A stretch of DNA of 14,903 nucleotides from an uncultured Kiritimatiellota bacterium. GTDB taxonomy: Bacteria; Verrucomicrobiota; Kiritimatiellia; RFP12; UBA1067. The DNA lies in the NCBI GenBank assembly GCA_934635045.1, contig CAKTZA010000076.1, positions 1-14,903 of the forward strand. Reading direction: 5' to 3'. Numbering within the stretch: the stretch's first letter is position 1; each line of letters starts with the position of its first letter. This document shows positions 1-8,609 of the stretch, in pieces. The position numbers and the translations under genes are program-made. The notes under the pieces are model-generated. The model searched no databases, was not told the origin of the DNA, and saw nothing but the letters and a program-made list of their open reading frames with translations.

Positions 1-132
1 GCGATATGCGCCAACCCCGCGTCGCCACTGGGTGAAAACGACTTTTTCAGAAATCAAACTGGCAAACTCGGGTTATAACAAAATACCCAAATGCCTTGCC
101 GACACAGGAGACACGCCCCCTGCGTTCATGTC
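1..132. other. Non-coding left edge, downstream of the last gene
   Basis: This stretch lies 3' of the last minus-strand gene. I see no gene in it. A weak GGGT/ACCC pairing on the minus strand (around positions 74-92) is too short and lacks a U-run, so I do not call a terminator. Confidence 0.5.
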
Positions 133-1023
133 TTAGACAACGCGCTCTTCGCCGTGGACGGCGATCCATCGCTTCGACAGGCTGACGGCCGGCACGTCCA
201 GCGCGGCCATGAACGACGGATGAAAGATGCAGCCGGTGATCGTGCCGTCCCGCAGGAAGCGGTACGCCAGGTCAAGCTGCGTCTCCATGCGCGCAGGCGT
301 GACGGGCGCGCCCAGCGTGAAATCCCACATGTACAGCCCCAGAAGCAGGTCTTTCTTCGGCCCGATGAAGTCCCGGCAGCGGCGCACCCGCTCGTCCATC
401 GTCGAGATGTTCTTCGACGCCCAGAACCAGAGGCTCGTCTCGTCGCAGAGTTCAAGCTGCGGCTTGAACTCGTCCCGGAAGCCGTCCTGGTCGGAATAGA
501 GGACGACCGACAGCCGCAGGCCGTTCGCATGAAGCCGCGCCGCAATCCGCTCCAAGTCCGAAATCTCCTGCGTGAAGCCCTGCGGCGTGAAGTAGTCGTC
601 AAGGAAGCACCCCGTCAGATTCGGACAGTTCGGCTTGATCTCGTCGATCGCCCAGTCCAGCTTGTCCCAGATCGTGCCGTTGCCGCCGTCCGTGATGCCG
701 AAGGTGATGCGCTTGAGCGACTTGAACTGGTCGAAGTAGTTCCCCCACGGATGCGCCGGCTTGTTGCCCCAGCGGATCACGCAGTCGTTGGGGATGCCCA
801 TGAGCCGGCAGCCCTCCGCCTGCTCGACCGTCGTCCCCGGCCACGTCTGCCCCTTCTTGACGGACTGGTGCGCCATGTCGGCATGGTGACCCCACATCCA
901 GAGGCGGTCGCGGATCGTCGGCCCGTAGAACGAGGCCCCCTTGTGAAGCGACCGGCAGCCGCCCGTCATGAGCGCGCCCGCCGCAAGCGCGGCGTTTCCA
1001 ATGAATTCCCTTCTCGTTGTCAT
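133..1023 (-). CDS. Tat-exported lipoprotein with a TIM-barrel, glycosidase-like body
   Basis: The 296-residue product begins with a twin-arginine signal (TRREFIG at residues 3-9), a short hydrophobic Ala/Gly stretch and a lipobox (MTGGC, Cys23). It should be exported folded and then lipidated. The mature part alternates beta-type segments (RITFGI 105-110, LSVVLYS 171-177, LLLGLYMW) with helices, and has an acidic pair at 142-143 (CFLDDYF) where barrel hydrolases often carry catalytic residues. I recognise no named family; a glycosidase-like or sugar-binding barrel is inference. It is the last gene of the left operon, 69 bases after the preceding stop, and that gap holds most of a palindromic repeat. 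The ATG at 1023 is supported by AAGGAG eight bases upstream. The gene ends in TAA at 133-135. Confidence 0.85.
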   Translation of the reverse strand: MTTRREFIGNAALAAGALMTGGCRSLHKGASFYGPTIRDRLWMWGHHADMAHQSVKKGQTWPGTTVEQAEGCRLMGIPNDCVIRWGNKPAHPWGNYFDQFKSLKRITFGITDGGNGTIWDKLDWAIDEIKPNCPNLTGCFLDDYFTPQGFTQEISDLERIAARLHANGLRLSVVLYSDQDGFRDEFKPQLELCDETSLWFWASKNISTMDERVRRCRDFIGPKKDLLLGLYMWDFTLGAPVTPARMETQLDLAYRFLRDGTITGCIFHPSFMAALDVPAVSLSKRWIAVHGEERVV

Positions 1024-1031
1024 GTCTGTTT

Positions 1032-1037
1032 CTCCTT
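1032..1037 (-). promoter_or_regulatory. Shine-Dalgarno of the Tat lipoprotein gene
   Basis: AAGGAG on the minus strand, 8 bases before the ATG at 1023-1021. It fixes the start that begins with the twin-arginine signal. Confidence 0.7.
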
Positions 1038-1061
1038 GATTAGGCTGTGAATGTGCAATGT

Positions 1062-1125
1062 CTCACACGGAGCCTCGGAGGCACGGAGGTTCTCAAGGCT
1101 CCGTGTCTCCGTCTCTCCGTGTGAG
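1062..1125. repeat. Palindromic repeat element, CACGGAG family, copy 1
   Basis: A 64-bp element bounded by CTCACACGGAG (1062-1072) and its exact complement CTCCGTGTGAG (1115-1125). Each 27-bp arm holds three CGGAG cores spaced 8 bp apart. The arms (1062-1088 and 1099-1125) match at 23 of 27 positions, and the four mismatches fall at arm positions 12-14 and 20. The loop is 10 bases. The right part lies inside the 3' end of the upstream gene and supplies its last codons and stop; the rest fills the gap before the next gene. It would form a strong hairpin in the mRNA. Confidence 0.9.
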
Positions 1126-3486
1126 GCTCTGCGCAGGATCGGTGACGAGACGGCCAAACGACGCGGGGTCGAGCGGATGCCAGAGGCGTCCGAGCCACCG
1201 CACATTCGGGTTCGCCGGCCAGAGCGCCCTCTGTCCGTCCGCGTAGCAGAACAGCCATGCCGGCCGCAGCCGCGCGTCATTCTGCCAGACGCTCGCCGGC
1301 ACGGTCAGCGTAAACGACCATCCGCCGTCCGGTCGCGTCGCCGCCCGCAGCTTCGCCGGCGCCGCCTCGCGCGGCTCGCCGTTCCACGTCGGGGACGTCA
1401 GGCCCCCCGTCCGCGACAGGCGATACGTCAGCGGGAACGTCACGGCCGCCGCGTCCGTCAGCGCGAGGTTCACCGCGTCCAGCGAAGACGGCGCTTCGCC
1501 CTCGAAACGAAGGTCGCCTGTCGCGAGGCGAACGGCGCGCACCCGAAAGCCGTCCGCCCCCTCCGCCCACGCATCGTCGCCCAGACGGAGACGCGGCACC
1601 GTTGCCTCATGCTCGCTTTCGGGGTAGGCTCCGCCGCGCGCGAGCGTGCGGTCGATGTCCGCCAGATCCGCCTCGGCGCGGTCGAGCGCGTCAATCCGCC
1701 AACGCAGACGCGCCGGGAAATACTGGTGCGCCTCCGCCTCCGAGTGGAAGCCCAGCCTGGAATCGGCCTTGCACAGGGGGATCATCTCGGACGTGATCTG
1801 ACGTTCCTCCGCGACAAGCGTGCGCATCCGCTTCACGGCCTCGCGCGCGGCGGCCGGACGCCCCAGCACGCGGCTCTGGCACAGCGCCTCCGACCGGGCC
1901 CGGTAGAACGCGAAGATGTTCCGTGCCGACTGGAACTGGCGGCGCACGGCCTTCATGACGCCGACGTCGAGGCGCTGCGCGCGGTTCGTCGCGACGAGCC
2001 GAGGCTCAGGCATATCCGCCGCCGCCGTCGTGAGCGTCAGCGCCTCGTCGAGCGTGAAGTCGCGCAGACATTCGCCGATCGCGTCGCCCGCCGGCTCATA
2101 GTGCGGCATCCACGTCGGTTCGAGCATCCGCATCTCGACGTGCGGGCGCAGCGCCCAGACGACGCCGGCATGATACGGGCCGTAATACTGCAGGTAGTTC
2201 GACAGCGGATAGTTCCGATAGGCGTCGGCAAACCCCTGCCAGAGGGAGACGACCGCCTCCGCCTGCGCGTCCCAGCCCTCGGCGGCAAGGTCGCGGAGGA
2301 AGTCCGCTTCGTCCCCTGCGAACGTCTCGCACGCGAGGCGTCCGGCGGCGCGGCTCATGTCGCACGGGTAATTGCCGAAGTACCAGCTCAGCATCGCCGC
2401 CGTGACGCCGCAGTCCCGCATCGCCCTGAACTTGCGGTAGAGAAGCCCCGGCACCGGCACATACGGAACCGTCGCGACTTCATGCGAACACGCCATCTGG
2501 ATCTTGGCGGCCAGCGACGTCCCGTTCGCCTTCGCGACTTCGGCGAGCTTCGCGAACGGCGCGCCGGGCCCCGGCTGCGACAGCCAGTAGTCGCCGCCGA
2601 CGCGCCAGCGGTCAAGCTGCTTCGTCAACAGGCCGGACTCGAAGTTGTACATGAGCGTGACGCCGTCCGGCACGTGCGCGACGCAGTCGGCGACCCAGTC
2701 CGGGCGCGTCGCCTGCGCCTCCGGCTGGTAGAACCAGCTGATGACTTTCGCCGACGGATTCGCCCGCCGCATGCCGCGCACCAGCGGCTCCACCAGGTCG
2801 TTGTGCAGCCGCCAACGCGGCAGGCGCTCGCAGCGCGGACAGCCCGCGCCGCCGTAGCTGAAGCAGCTCGTGATGTCCTCGCCGTGCGTGATGCCGATGA
2901 ATCCGCCAAGGCCCGGCACGCGCGAGAAGACGTCCTGCGCCGCCGATTCGAGATACGCCTGCACGTCCGGCAGCTCCGGGCACATCGCGAAGTGGTCGCC
3001 GCGCCGCACGAACAGCGACGGGTTGGCGCGGCGGAACGGATGCTCCTCCGTGAGCCACTTCGGCTCCAAGCCGAACAGCCAGACCTTGATGCCGTACGGC
3101 GCGCATTTCGCGACCGTACGCCGCAGCTTGGCGAGCCGTCGCTCGGCATTCGCATCGCGCGGGAAGAAGCGCGTCTCGGCGATCTCGTGGAACTCGGCCG
3201 TGATCCACAGCCCGTTCACGCCGTCCCGCCGCAGCTTCTCCAAGTAGCCGTCAGGATAGTAGTCGACGTCGTCCATCAGCTCGTCGCGGTTGTACGGCGC
3301 GCGCTTGATGGGGCCGAAGAAGCAGCGCGAAAGGCGCTCCTTGAGCCACGGCTCGCCGACGGACGCCTCCCTCCGCGCCCCGTCATGCGCCGCCAGCTCG
3401 GCGCGGAACGTCCAGCTTTCCGGGCCCGGCGCCGGCGGACGCGGCGGCAGCGACGACAGGGCCGTCGCCAGGACGAGCGCCGTCAT
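1093..3486 (-). CDS. Exported TIM-barrel glycosidase-like protein, C-terminus replaced by a repeat element
   Basis: The product has 797 residues. A short hydrophobic N-terminus (TALVLATALSSL) followed by Pro-rich sequence suggests a weak signal peptide without a lipobox. The body resembles large exported barrel hydrolases: beta segments such as GLWITAEF (92-99) and IKVWLFGLEP (133-142), then GITHGEDITSC (198-208) and CPRC (216-219), then VISWFYQ (248-254). A helical region (about 450-600) and a beta-rich tail follow. The acidic pair in HGED and the CxxC pattern recall the DUF4838 neighbour, but I cannot name the family. The ATG overlaps the upstream stop (ATGA), with AGGAGG seven bases before it, so translation is coupled. 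The last ten or so residues (SLTRRDGDTEP) and the TGA come from the palindromic element at 1062-1125, so the native C-terminus has probably been lost. Confidence 0.85.
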   Translation of the reverse strand: MTALVLATALSSLPPRPPAPGPESWTFRAELAAHDGARREASVGEPWLKERLSRCFFGPIKRAPYNRDELMDDVDYYPDGYLEKLRRDGVNGLWITAEFHEIAETRFFPRDANAERRLAKLRRTVAKCAPYGIKVWLFGLEPKWLTEEHPFRRANPSLFVRRGDHFAMCPELPDVQAYLESAAQDVFSRVPGLGGFIGITHGEDITSCFSYGGAGCPRCERLPRWRLHNDLVEPLVRGMRRANPSAKVISWFYQPEAQATRPDWVADCVAHVPDGVTLMYNFESGLLTKQLDRWRVGGDYWLSQPGPGAPFAKLAEVAKANGTSLAAKIQMACSHEVATVPYVPVPGLLYRKFRAMRDCGVTAAMLSWYFGNYPCDMSRAAGRLACETFAGDEADFLRDLAAEGWDAQAEAVVSLWQGFADAYRNYPLSNYLQYYGPYHAGVVWALRPHVEMRMLEPTWMPHYEPAGDAIGECLRDFTLDEALTLTTAAADMPEPRLVATNRAQRLDVGVMKAVRRQFQSARNIFAFYRARSEALCQSRVLGRPAAAREAVKRMRTLVAEERQITSEMIPLCKADSRLGFHSEAEAHQYFPARLRWRIDALDRAEADLADIDRTLARGGAYPESEHEATVPRLRLGDDAWAEGADGFRVRAVRLATGDLRFEGEAPSSLDAVNLALTDAAAVTFPLTYRLSRTGGLTSPTWNGEPREAAPAKLRAATRPDGGWSFTLTVPASVWQNDARLRPAWLFCYADGQRALWPANPNVRWLGRLWHPLDPASFGRLVTDPAQSLTRRDGDTEP

Positions 3487-5822
3487 TCCGCGACCTCCTC
3501 CAGCCGCACGTCGTCGAACCAGGCCGTCCCCGTCGCGTCACGCAGGCAGAGCGAGAGCGAGCAGGCGTCGTAGCCGCCGTGTTCGCCCTTCTCCGGACGC
3601 GACGTGAAGACCTGCTCCTGGTAGATCCAGTCCGCCGTGCCCGTGTGCCCGCAGTGGTTGAGCGGATACCAGTTCTGCCCCTCCGTCCAGACGTTCGAGT
3701 AGACGCCTCCGCCCTTCTTCGCCGGCACGACGTTCTCGTAGCGGACGAAATACGAGAGCCGGTACCGCGTGTTCGGCTTGAGCCGCTGCGCGCCCGCGTT
3801 CAGCATCTGGCTGATGCCGCCGCCCTTCGGGCCGTCCGCGACGATCTTCACGGAGCCGCCGCCCGTGACCATGTGCGCATGGTCGATCTCGCCCTTCCCG
3901 GCCCACCCCGCCAAGTCACGGTCGAACGTGCCGTTGAGGAGAATGCTCCTTCCCGTGCGCGCCGCACGACGCGCAAGGCCCCTCTTCACGTCCGTCAGGT
4001 CAAGATAGGCGTTCGCGCGCGCCGCGAGCGGCTCGAAGAACGTGCGCCGCATGAGCGCGACGCGACGCGCCTCCAGCGTCCCTTCGCCCACCTTCGCCGT
4101 CGCCGTCCCAAGCCAGCCGTCCATTCGCGCCAGCACGTCCGGCGAATAGATCCGGTTGAACAGCTCGTAGTCGGACGGCTGGGACGGCACGGGGCCCAGC
4201 GGGGTGTCGACCATCTTGCCGACGATCCGCGTCATCCAGATCTCCTCCATCAGCTCGAAGAAGCGCTTCATCTCATCCCGTCCCCTGCCGTACATGAGCG
4301 TGTAGTACTCCTCCAGCAGCGCGTCCACGTCCGTCGCGTTGTCCCAGCAGACCTTGGCGTAGACGTAGGTGTTGAGGTGCCCGTACAGCCACCGCGTCGT
4401 CGTGTTCTGCGCAAAGGCCCCGAAGATGACCGGCGCGAGATCCCCGTAGTATTTCGCCCAGGCGTGCGGACAGTGTTCGGGGACATCCGGGAACTCGCCC
4501 CGGAACTTGCAGGGGTAGTTCCACAGCCAGACCTTCTTGCCGATCTTCTCCGCCCACGCGCGGATCTCGCCCTTCTCCTGCGCCGCAGCCGCCGGGTTCG
4601 CCTCCTGCCACGGGCCGCCGCGCGCGACCATGACGAGCAGGTTGTCGGGGAACGCGATGTCCGGCGGATTCTTGTACGGCGCATACCCCATCATCGTGAC
4701 CGTGCCCGCGACGCCCTCGGCCTTGAGGCGGTTGCAGAGGCGGACGACGTTGCCCCAGACGAGTTCGGACGCATAGGACGGATCGTTGCGGTCGGCCCGA
4801 TAGGCTTTCTGGCAGTTCGCGCAGTGGCAGGGCTGGAAAGCGTCCTGCGGCATCACGTCGACGAACTTGCCGAGGCCCTTGATGTCCTTCGTGTTGCAGT
4901 TCCAGCCGAACGCGCCGCGTCCGGGCGGATAGCCCGCCGGAATGCCCCGGACGCTGGCGGACTCGCCGACGAGAAAGCTCTTCACGTCCTTGTAGATCTC
5001 GTCCCAGATGCCCGACGTGTGGCAGAGCTGCCCCGGATTCGCGCCACGTCCCGCGGGATCGACGTTGCGCGTGCCGTCCGCCAGCATCTGGAAATACTCG
5101 GGATGCGTCTTGCCGAAGCGACGCAGGTAGTGGAACTCGTTGAGGCCGTGGCTGCACGGAATGAACTCCGTCTGCAGGCGGTGACGGTGGTGCATGATCT
5201 GCCGCCCGTCCTTTCGGTGCGCCTCGTCGAACCAGGCGCCCATCTCCCAGACGGCATAGTCGCGCGCCGTGTAGTCGGGACGGTTCACGAAGTCCGTCGG
5301 CGGAATCTCCAGCTTCGCGCGCCGCGGCACGATCGTCCCCAGCTCGCCAGGGAAGTAGAACCGCACGCCCGCAAACCGTTCGAGGAACTCGTAGACGGCG
5401 AACTCGGACGCGCGTTCGTACATGTTCCCCCGAATGCCCGCCGTGAACGCGCCCGCGACGGCACGGTCGTCCAGCGTCGCGTCGTCCGAGCCCGCGACGT
5501 AGACACGCCCGCCCGCCGTGCGGATGACGCCGGCGTCGCGCGGCAGCTTCGCGACGTCGATCCCGGCCGCCCGCGAGAGCGCGTTGTCGCCGACGACGAT
5601 CGCGGCGTAGCCGTCGAGGAAGACGTTCGTGACGGGCACCTCGGCCTCGAACGCCTGCGACAGGAAGCCGCCAAGTTCGCGCGCGGCGAACCGCGTCACC
5701 GCCGACGCCGCGCGATTGACGTAGACCTGTGTGCGCCCCGCGACGAGCGTCACGCCCTTCGGCCCGCAGCCGCAGACGGTGGCGGCCAGCAGAAACACCA
5801 GACAGTTCAACGACCCTCTCAT
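3483..5822 (-). CDS. DUF4838-family lipoprotein with C-terminal jelly-roll (CBM-like) domain
   Basis: The product has 779 residues. The N-terminus is a lipoprotein signal (VCGC, lipid Cys19). Residues 36-60 (AARELGGFLSQAF) resemble the N-terminal domain found with alpha-glucuronidase-like proteins. Residues 142-165 (AVYEFLERFAGVRFYFPGE...) and the later segment ending LLEEYYTLMYG (about 484-512) are typical of DUF4838, with HCANCQ (333-338) in the core. From about residue 626 a separate jelly-roll domain (SILLNGTFDRDLAGW ... TAWFDDVRLEEV) resembles family 4/9-type carbohydrate-binding modules. DUF4838 has no firm activity that I know of; a glycoside hydrolase or polysaccharide-binding role at the cell surface is inferred. 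The start lies 18 bases after the preceding stop, and the end overlaps the next gene by 4 bases. Length and domain order look complete. Confidence 0.9.
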   Translation of the reverse strand: MRGSLNCLVFLLAATVCGCGPKGVTLVAGRTQVYVNRAASAVTRFAARELGGFLSQAFEAEVPVTNVFLDGYAAIVVGDNALSRAAGIDVAKLPRDAGVIRTAGGRVYVAGSDDATLDDRAVAGAFTAGIRGNMYERASEFAVYEFLERFAGVRFYFPGELGTIVPRRAKLEIPPTDFVNRPDYTARDYAVWEMGAWFDEAHRKDGRQIMHHRHRLQTEFIPCSHGLNEFHYLRRFGKTHPEYFQMLADGTRNVDPAGRGANPGQLCHTSGIWDEIYKDVKSFLVGESASVRGIPAGYPPGRGAFGWNCNTKDIKGLGKFVDVMPQDAFQPCHCANCQKAYRADRNDPSYASELVWGNVVRLCNRLKAEGVAGTVTMMGYAPYKNPPDIAFPDNLLVMVARGGPWQEANPAAAAQEKGEIRAWAEKIGKKVWLWNYPCKFRGEFPDVPEHCPHAWAKYYGDLAPVIFGAFAQNTTTRWLYGHLNTYVYAKVCWDNATDVDALLEEYYTLMYGRGRDEMKRFFELMEEIWMTRIVGKMVDTPLGPVPSQPSDYELFNRIYSPDVLARMDGWLGTATAKVGEGTLEARRVALMRRTFFEPLAARANAYLDLTDVKRGLARRAARTGRSILLNGTFDRDLAGWAGKGEIDHAHMVTGGGSVKIVADGPKGGGISQMLNAGAQRLKPNTRYRLSYFVRYENVVPAKKGGGVYSNVWTEGQNWYPLNHCGHTGTADWIYQEQVFTSRPEKGEHGGYDACSLSLCLRDATGTAWFDDVRLEEVAE
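3494..3499 (-). promoter_or_regulatory. Shine-Dalgarno inside the DUF4838 gene end
   Basis: AGGAGG, seven bases before the ATG at 3486 and inside the last codons of the upstream gene. With the ATGA overlap it indicates translational coupling and fixes the downstream start. Confidence 0.65.
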
Positions 5823-5840
5823 CTTCCCGCCCCCTTTCGC

Positions 5841-8609
5841 CTACCGGAGAATCAGCGCCAGGCCACGCGCCTGTACGCAGCGGACGCGGTTCCCGACGAT
5901 TTTCACGACCCAGCCCTCCGGCAGGATCTCGCCGTCCGCCAGCGCCGGCACGCCGTCCGGGAAGCTCTTCGCCGTCGCGAGCGTGTACCGCCTGCCGGGA
6001 ACCGGCGTTTCCGGCAGGCGGACCTTCAGCCCCGTCGGCCACGCGCCGTCGATCGCGAGCGTGCCGCCCGCCGTGCAGACCGCCGCGCCCCGTGGCAGCG
6101 AGTCTTCCGCGAGCGTCAGCGTGCCCGCGCCCTTCTTCACGAGCGTGACGGACGCATGGGCCTGATCCGCCAGCGTGAACGAGCACGGGACGACTGTGCC
6201 GGGGTAGCCGCGATAGGCGGCCGTGACAGTCGTCCTCTCCGCCGTGTAGCCGCAGCCGGGCGACGTGACGACGATGCCCGTCACCGTGCGCGTCGCCGAA
6301 TCGAACGTCGCGACCGCGCTCGCGCCCGTACCGTCGCCCGCGATCGTGATGACCGGCGGCGAGACGACGTTGTCGAACGTGCCGTTCAACGAAACGGACG
6401 CAAGCCCGCCGCCCGTCGGCGCCGCAAACGGCGTGGCCACCCTGGCATCATGTCCGTCCGTGTCGATTGCCGCGCCGCCGCCGTAGACCGTGACGCGGGC
6501 GACTCCCTTGAAGAGCTCGGCCTGGTCGGCGACGAGCCGCAGCGTGCCGCCGTCGAAGTTGACGTAGCCCTTCGCCGCGTCCGTCGTGCCGCGGCCGACC
6601 ACGTTCTGCGCGGACAGCGCGCCGCCGTTCAGGTTGAGGATCCCCGTGCCGGACGCGCGGTTGTTGACGACCGCCGCCCCGGCGAGTTCCGTCACGCCGC
6701 CCGCGACCGTGAAGGCGCCGAAGCCGGACGCCTTGTCGTCTTCAAAGGCGCGGGACGGGATGTGGAGGTCGTTCCGGACGGAAATCGCGCCGCCCGTCTG
6801 GTAGACGACGCCGGTGCCCGCGTCGCCGACGTACAGCGCCGTCTCCTGCGTCTCGAACGCGCCGCCCGACACGTAGGCCTGTCCCACGCCGCTCGCGAAC
6901 AGGCCCAGATGAAGATAGCCGCGGCTGACGAAGCGTCCGCCCGAAATCGAGAGGAACCCGTCGCCGCGTCCGCCGATGTAGCCGAGCGCACCGCCCGCAT
7001 ACGGCGCGTAGAATGCGCCGCCGCGCAGGTACAGCGCGCCGCTCGACGCGGTCGAGCCGACGCTGATCTGCAGCCGGTTGCTGATGACGGCGCCCTCCGT
7101 CATCTCCAGGTACGCGCCGCGCAGGTCCGTCGACGAGGGCAGACCGATCTGGCCCGGCGCCGCGCCACAGGCGAGCGTCGTCGCGCCGCCGACCTTGACG
7201 CCCACAAGCTGTTGACTGCGGTTGGCGCCGACTTCGAGGCTGTTCGCCCCCAGGTCGACGAAGCCCAGATCCCGCAGACTGAGGCATCCCTTGACGACCG
7301 AGGACGCGCCGAGCGTCTGCGACTCGTCCGATTCGGGGTCGCGCGTCAGCACCAGGTCGGCGTCCGTCGAGACGCAGAGCTTCGGGTACGCGGACAGCGT
7401 CGCCCGGTACTTCGTCTCGCCACCCGCGACCGCGCCGAGACGAATGCCCGTGTAGTCGCCCGTGAACGTCGCCGGAACCTCGAACGAGTCGCCCGCGACG
7501 GCATGGAGCGAGACGGACACGTGTTCCTTGCCCGCCGCCCGGTACGTCTCGACCACGTGCGTGACCTGCTCGGCCGTCCAGCCCTGCGGCCAGCGCTCCG
7601 TCGCGCCCGTCAGGCCGAAATCGACCGTCAGGGTCGGGAAGCTGAAGCGATCCGCAACCGAGTCGGACGCGGACGCAGGACGGCCCAGCACCAGTTTCCC
7701 GCCTTTCGCCTCGAACGTCCCCGTGAAGTCGTTGACGCCGTTGAGGACGACCGCGCCGAGATTGGCGTCCTTCGCGAAATTGCTCGCGCCCGTCACCGCG
7801 CCGTTGATTGTCAGCGTCTTCCCGGCCGCCACCGTGAAGCCCATCGCGGCGTGGGGGTTGCGGTTCTCCAGCGCGCCGTTCCACGCGCCGTCGCCGTCCA
7901 TCTGATAGAAGCCGCCCGTGCCATACCGCACGATCTTCCAGTCCTGGTTCGTCGTCGCGCCATCGAGCAGAAGCCCCGTCCGCCCGAAAAGCCGCAGCTC
8001 GTGCACCGAACCGCCCGCCATCGGCGACGCGTACGGACGGAAGTAGCGCGCGCCGTAGACTTCGACAGCGCCCGGATTCGACACCGCGTCGAACTTCCAC
8101 TCGACGTCCAGGTTCCCCGTCTCGGGCGAATGGAGGCGCAGCGTCTTGCCGTTCATCTCGAACGTCGAATCGCCGTCGTCATAGAAATGGAAACCCGTCG
8201 TCGAGCAGATCGCGGCATCGTCCGCGAGCGTCAGGTGGCTCAGCTGACAGGTCGCCCCGGTGACGCGAATCGCGCCGTTCGTCTCCGCCACAGAGGCGTT
8301 GCATCCATTGCCGGCGATCGTGTAGCGTTCGGCCCTGTAGGTCATGTAGCCGCTCGACAGGCTGTCGAAGTGGAGCGTCGCGCCGTCTTCGACAACCGTC
8401 TCGCCCTCGGACGTGCCAAGCCCCGTCGAATCGACGACCTTCAGCACGCCCTCGGCAACGCGGATTGTCCCGGCGAAAGACGCGAGACCCGTCGAGACGA
8501 GTGTTCCGGCGCCCGTCTTCTTGATTTCCGTCACGGTCCCGCCCGCCAACGCCTCCAGTTGCGCGGCGGTGTAGCCCGTCTGCGTCCCCGTCACCGGGAC
8601 TTCAAGCAC
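5841..8609 (-). CDS. Autotransporter-type beta-strand-repeat surface protein (mature part; 5' end out of frame)
   Basis: The readable frame gives 922 residues from a GTG, but the gene almost certainly begins at ATG 8680 (see the 8610-8680 entry). The body is Gly/Ala/Thr/Val-rich beta-helix sequence. The motif KKxGAGTL, typical of autotransporter-associated beta-strand repeats, occurs near the N-terminus (30-37) and near residue 825. The middle has serial GGxF-type turns (GGAFYAPYAGGALGYIGG, SGGRF, SGGAFET, GGAISV). There is no membrane beta-barrel. The tail (EGWVVKIVGNRVRCVQARG...LILR) resembles the short conserved end of barrel-less relatives in this group. It is first in the left operon, with the DUF4838 gene 18 bases downstream. 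I infer a surface or extracellular adhesin or glycan-contact protein. Confidence 0.85.
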   Translation of the reverse strand: MLEVPVTGTQTGYTAAQLEALAGGTVTEIKKTGAGTLVSTGLASFAGTIRVAEGVLKVVDSTGLGTSEGETVVEDGATLHFDSLSSGYMTYRAERYTIAGNGCNASVAETNGAIRVTGATCQLSHLTLADDAAICSTTGFHFYDDGDSTFEMNGKTLRLHSPETGNLDVEWKFDAVSNPGAVEVYGARYFRPYASPMAGGSVHELRLFGRTGLLLDGATTNQDWKIVRYGTGGFYQMDGDGAWNGALENRNPHAAMGFTVAAGKTLTINGAVTGASNFAKDANLGAVVLNGVNDFTGTFEAKGGKLVLGRPASASDSVADRFSFPTLTVDFGLTGATERWPQGWTAEQVTHVVETYRAAGKEHVSVSLHAVAGDSFEVPATFTGDYTGIRLGAVAGGETKYRATLSAYPKLCVSTDADLVLTRDPESDESQTLGASSVVKGCLSLRDLGFVDLGANSLEVGANRSQQLVGVKVGGATTLACGAAPGQIGLPSSTDLRGAYLEMTEGAVISNRLQISVGSTASSGALYLRGGAFYAPYAGGALGYIGGRGDGFLSISGGRFVSRGYLHLGLFASGVGQAYVSGGAFETQETALYVGDAGTGVVYQTGGAISVRNDLHIPSRAFEDDKASGFGAFTVAGGVTELAGAAVVNNRASGTGILNLNGGALSAQNVVGRGTTDAAKGYVNFDGGTLRLVADQAELFKGVARVTVYGGGAAIDTDGHDARVATPFAAPTGGGLASVSLNGTFDNVVSPPVITIAGDGTGASAVATFDSATRTVTGIVVTSPGCGYTAERTTVTAAYRGYPGTVVPCSFTLADQAHASVTLVKKGAGTLTLAEDSLPRGAAVCTAGGTLAIDGAWPTGLKVRLPETPVPGRRYTLATAKSFPDGVPALADGEILPEGWVVKIVGNRVRCVQARGLALILR

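Noticed and set aside
74..92. GGGT ... ACCC pairing as a terminator at the end of the left operon
   Set aside because: Only four pairs, no U-tract and AT-rich loop; it could easily occur by chance.
1051..3573. A plus-strand 840-residue reading frame
   Set aside because: It is antisense to the intact barrel-protein gene, Arg-rich and without recognisable motifs, so I treat it as a composition shadow.
4273..6186. A minus-strand 637-residue frame overlapping the DUF4838 gene
   Set aside because: It lies in another frame over a clearly recognised gene and reads as Arg/Gly-rich noise.
8607..8609. GTG 8609 as the true start of the beta-strand-repeat protein
   Set aside because: It has no Shine-Dalgarno and would leave a surface-type protein without a signal peptide, while a complete start and signal peptide lie just upstream in another frame.
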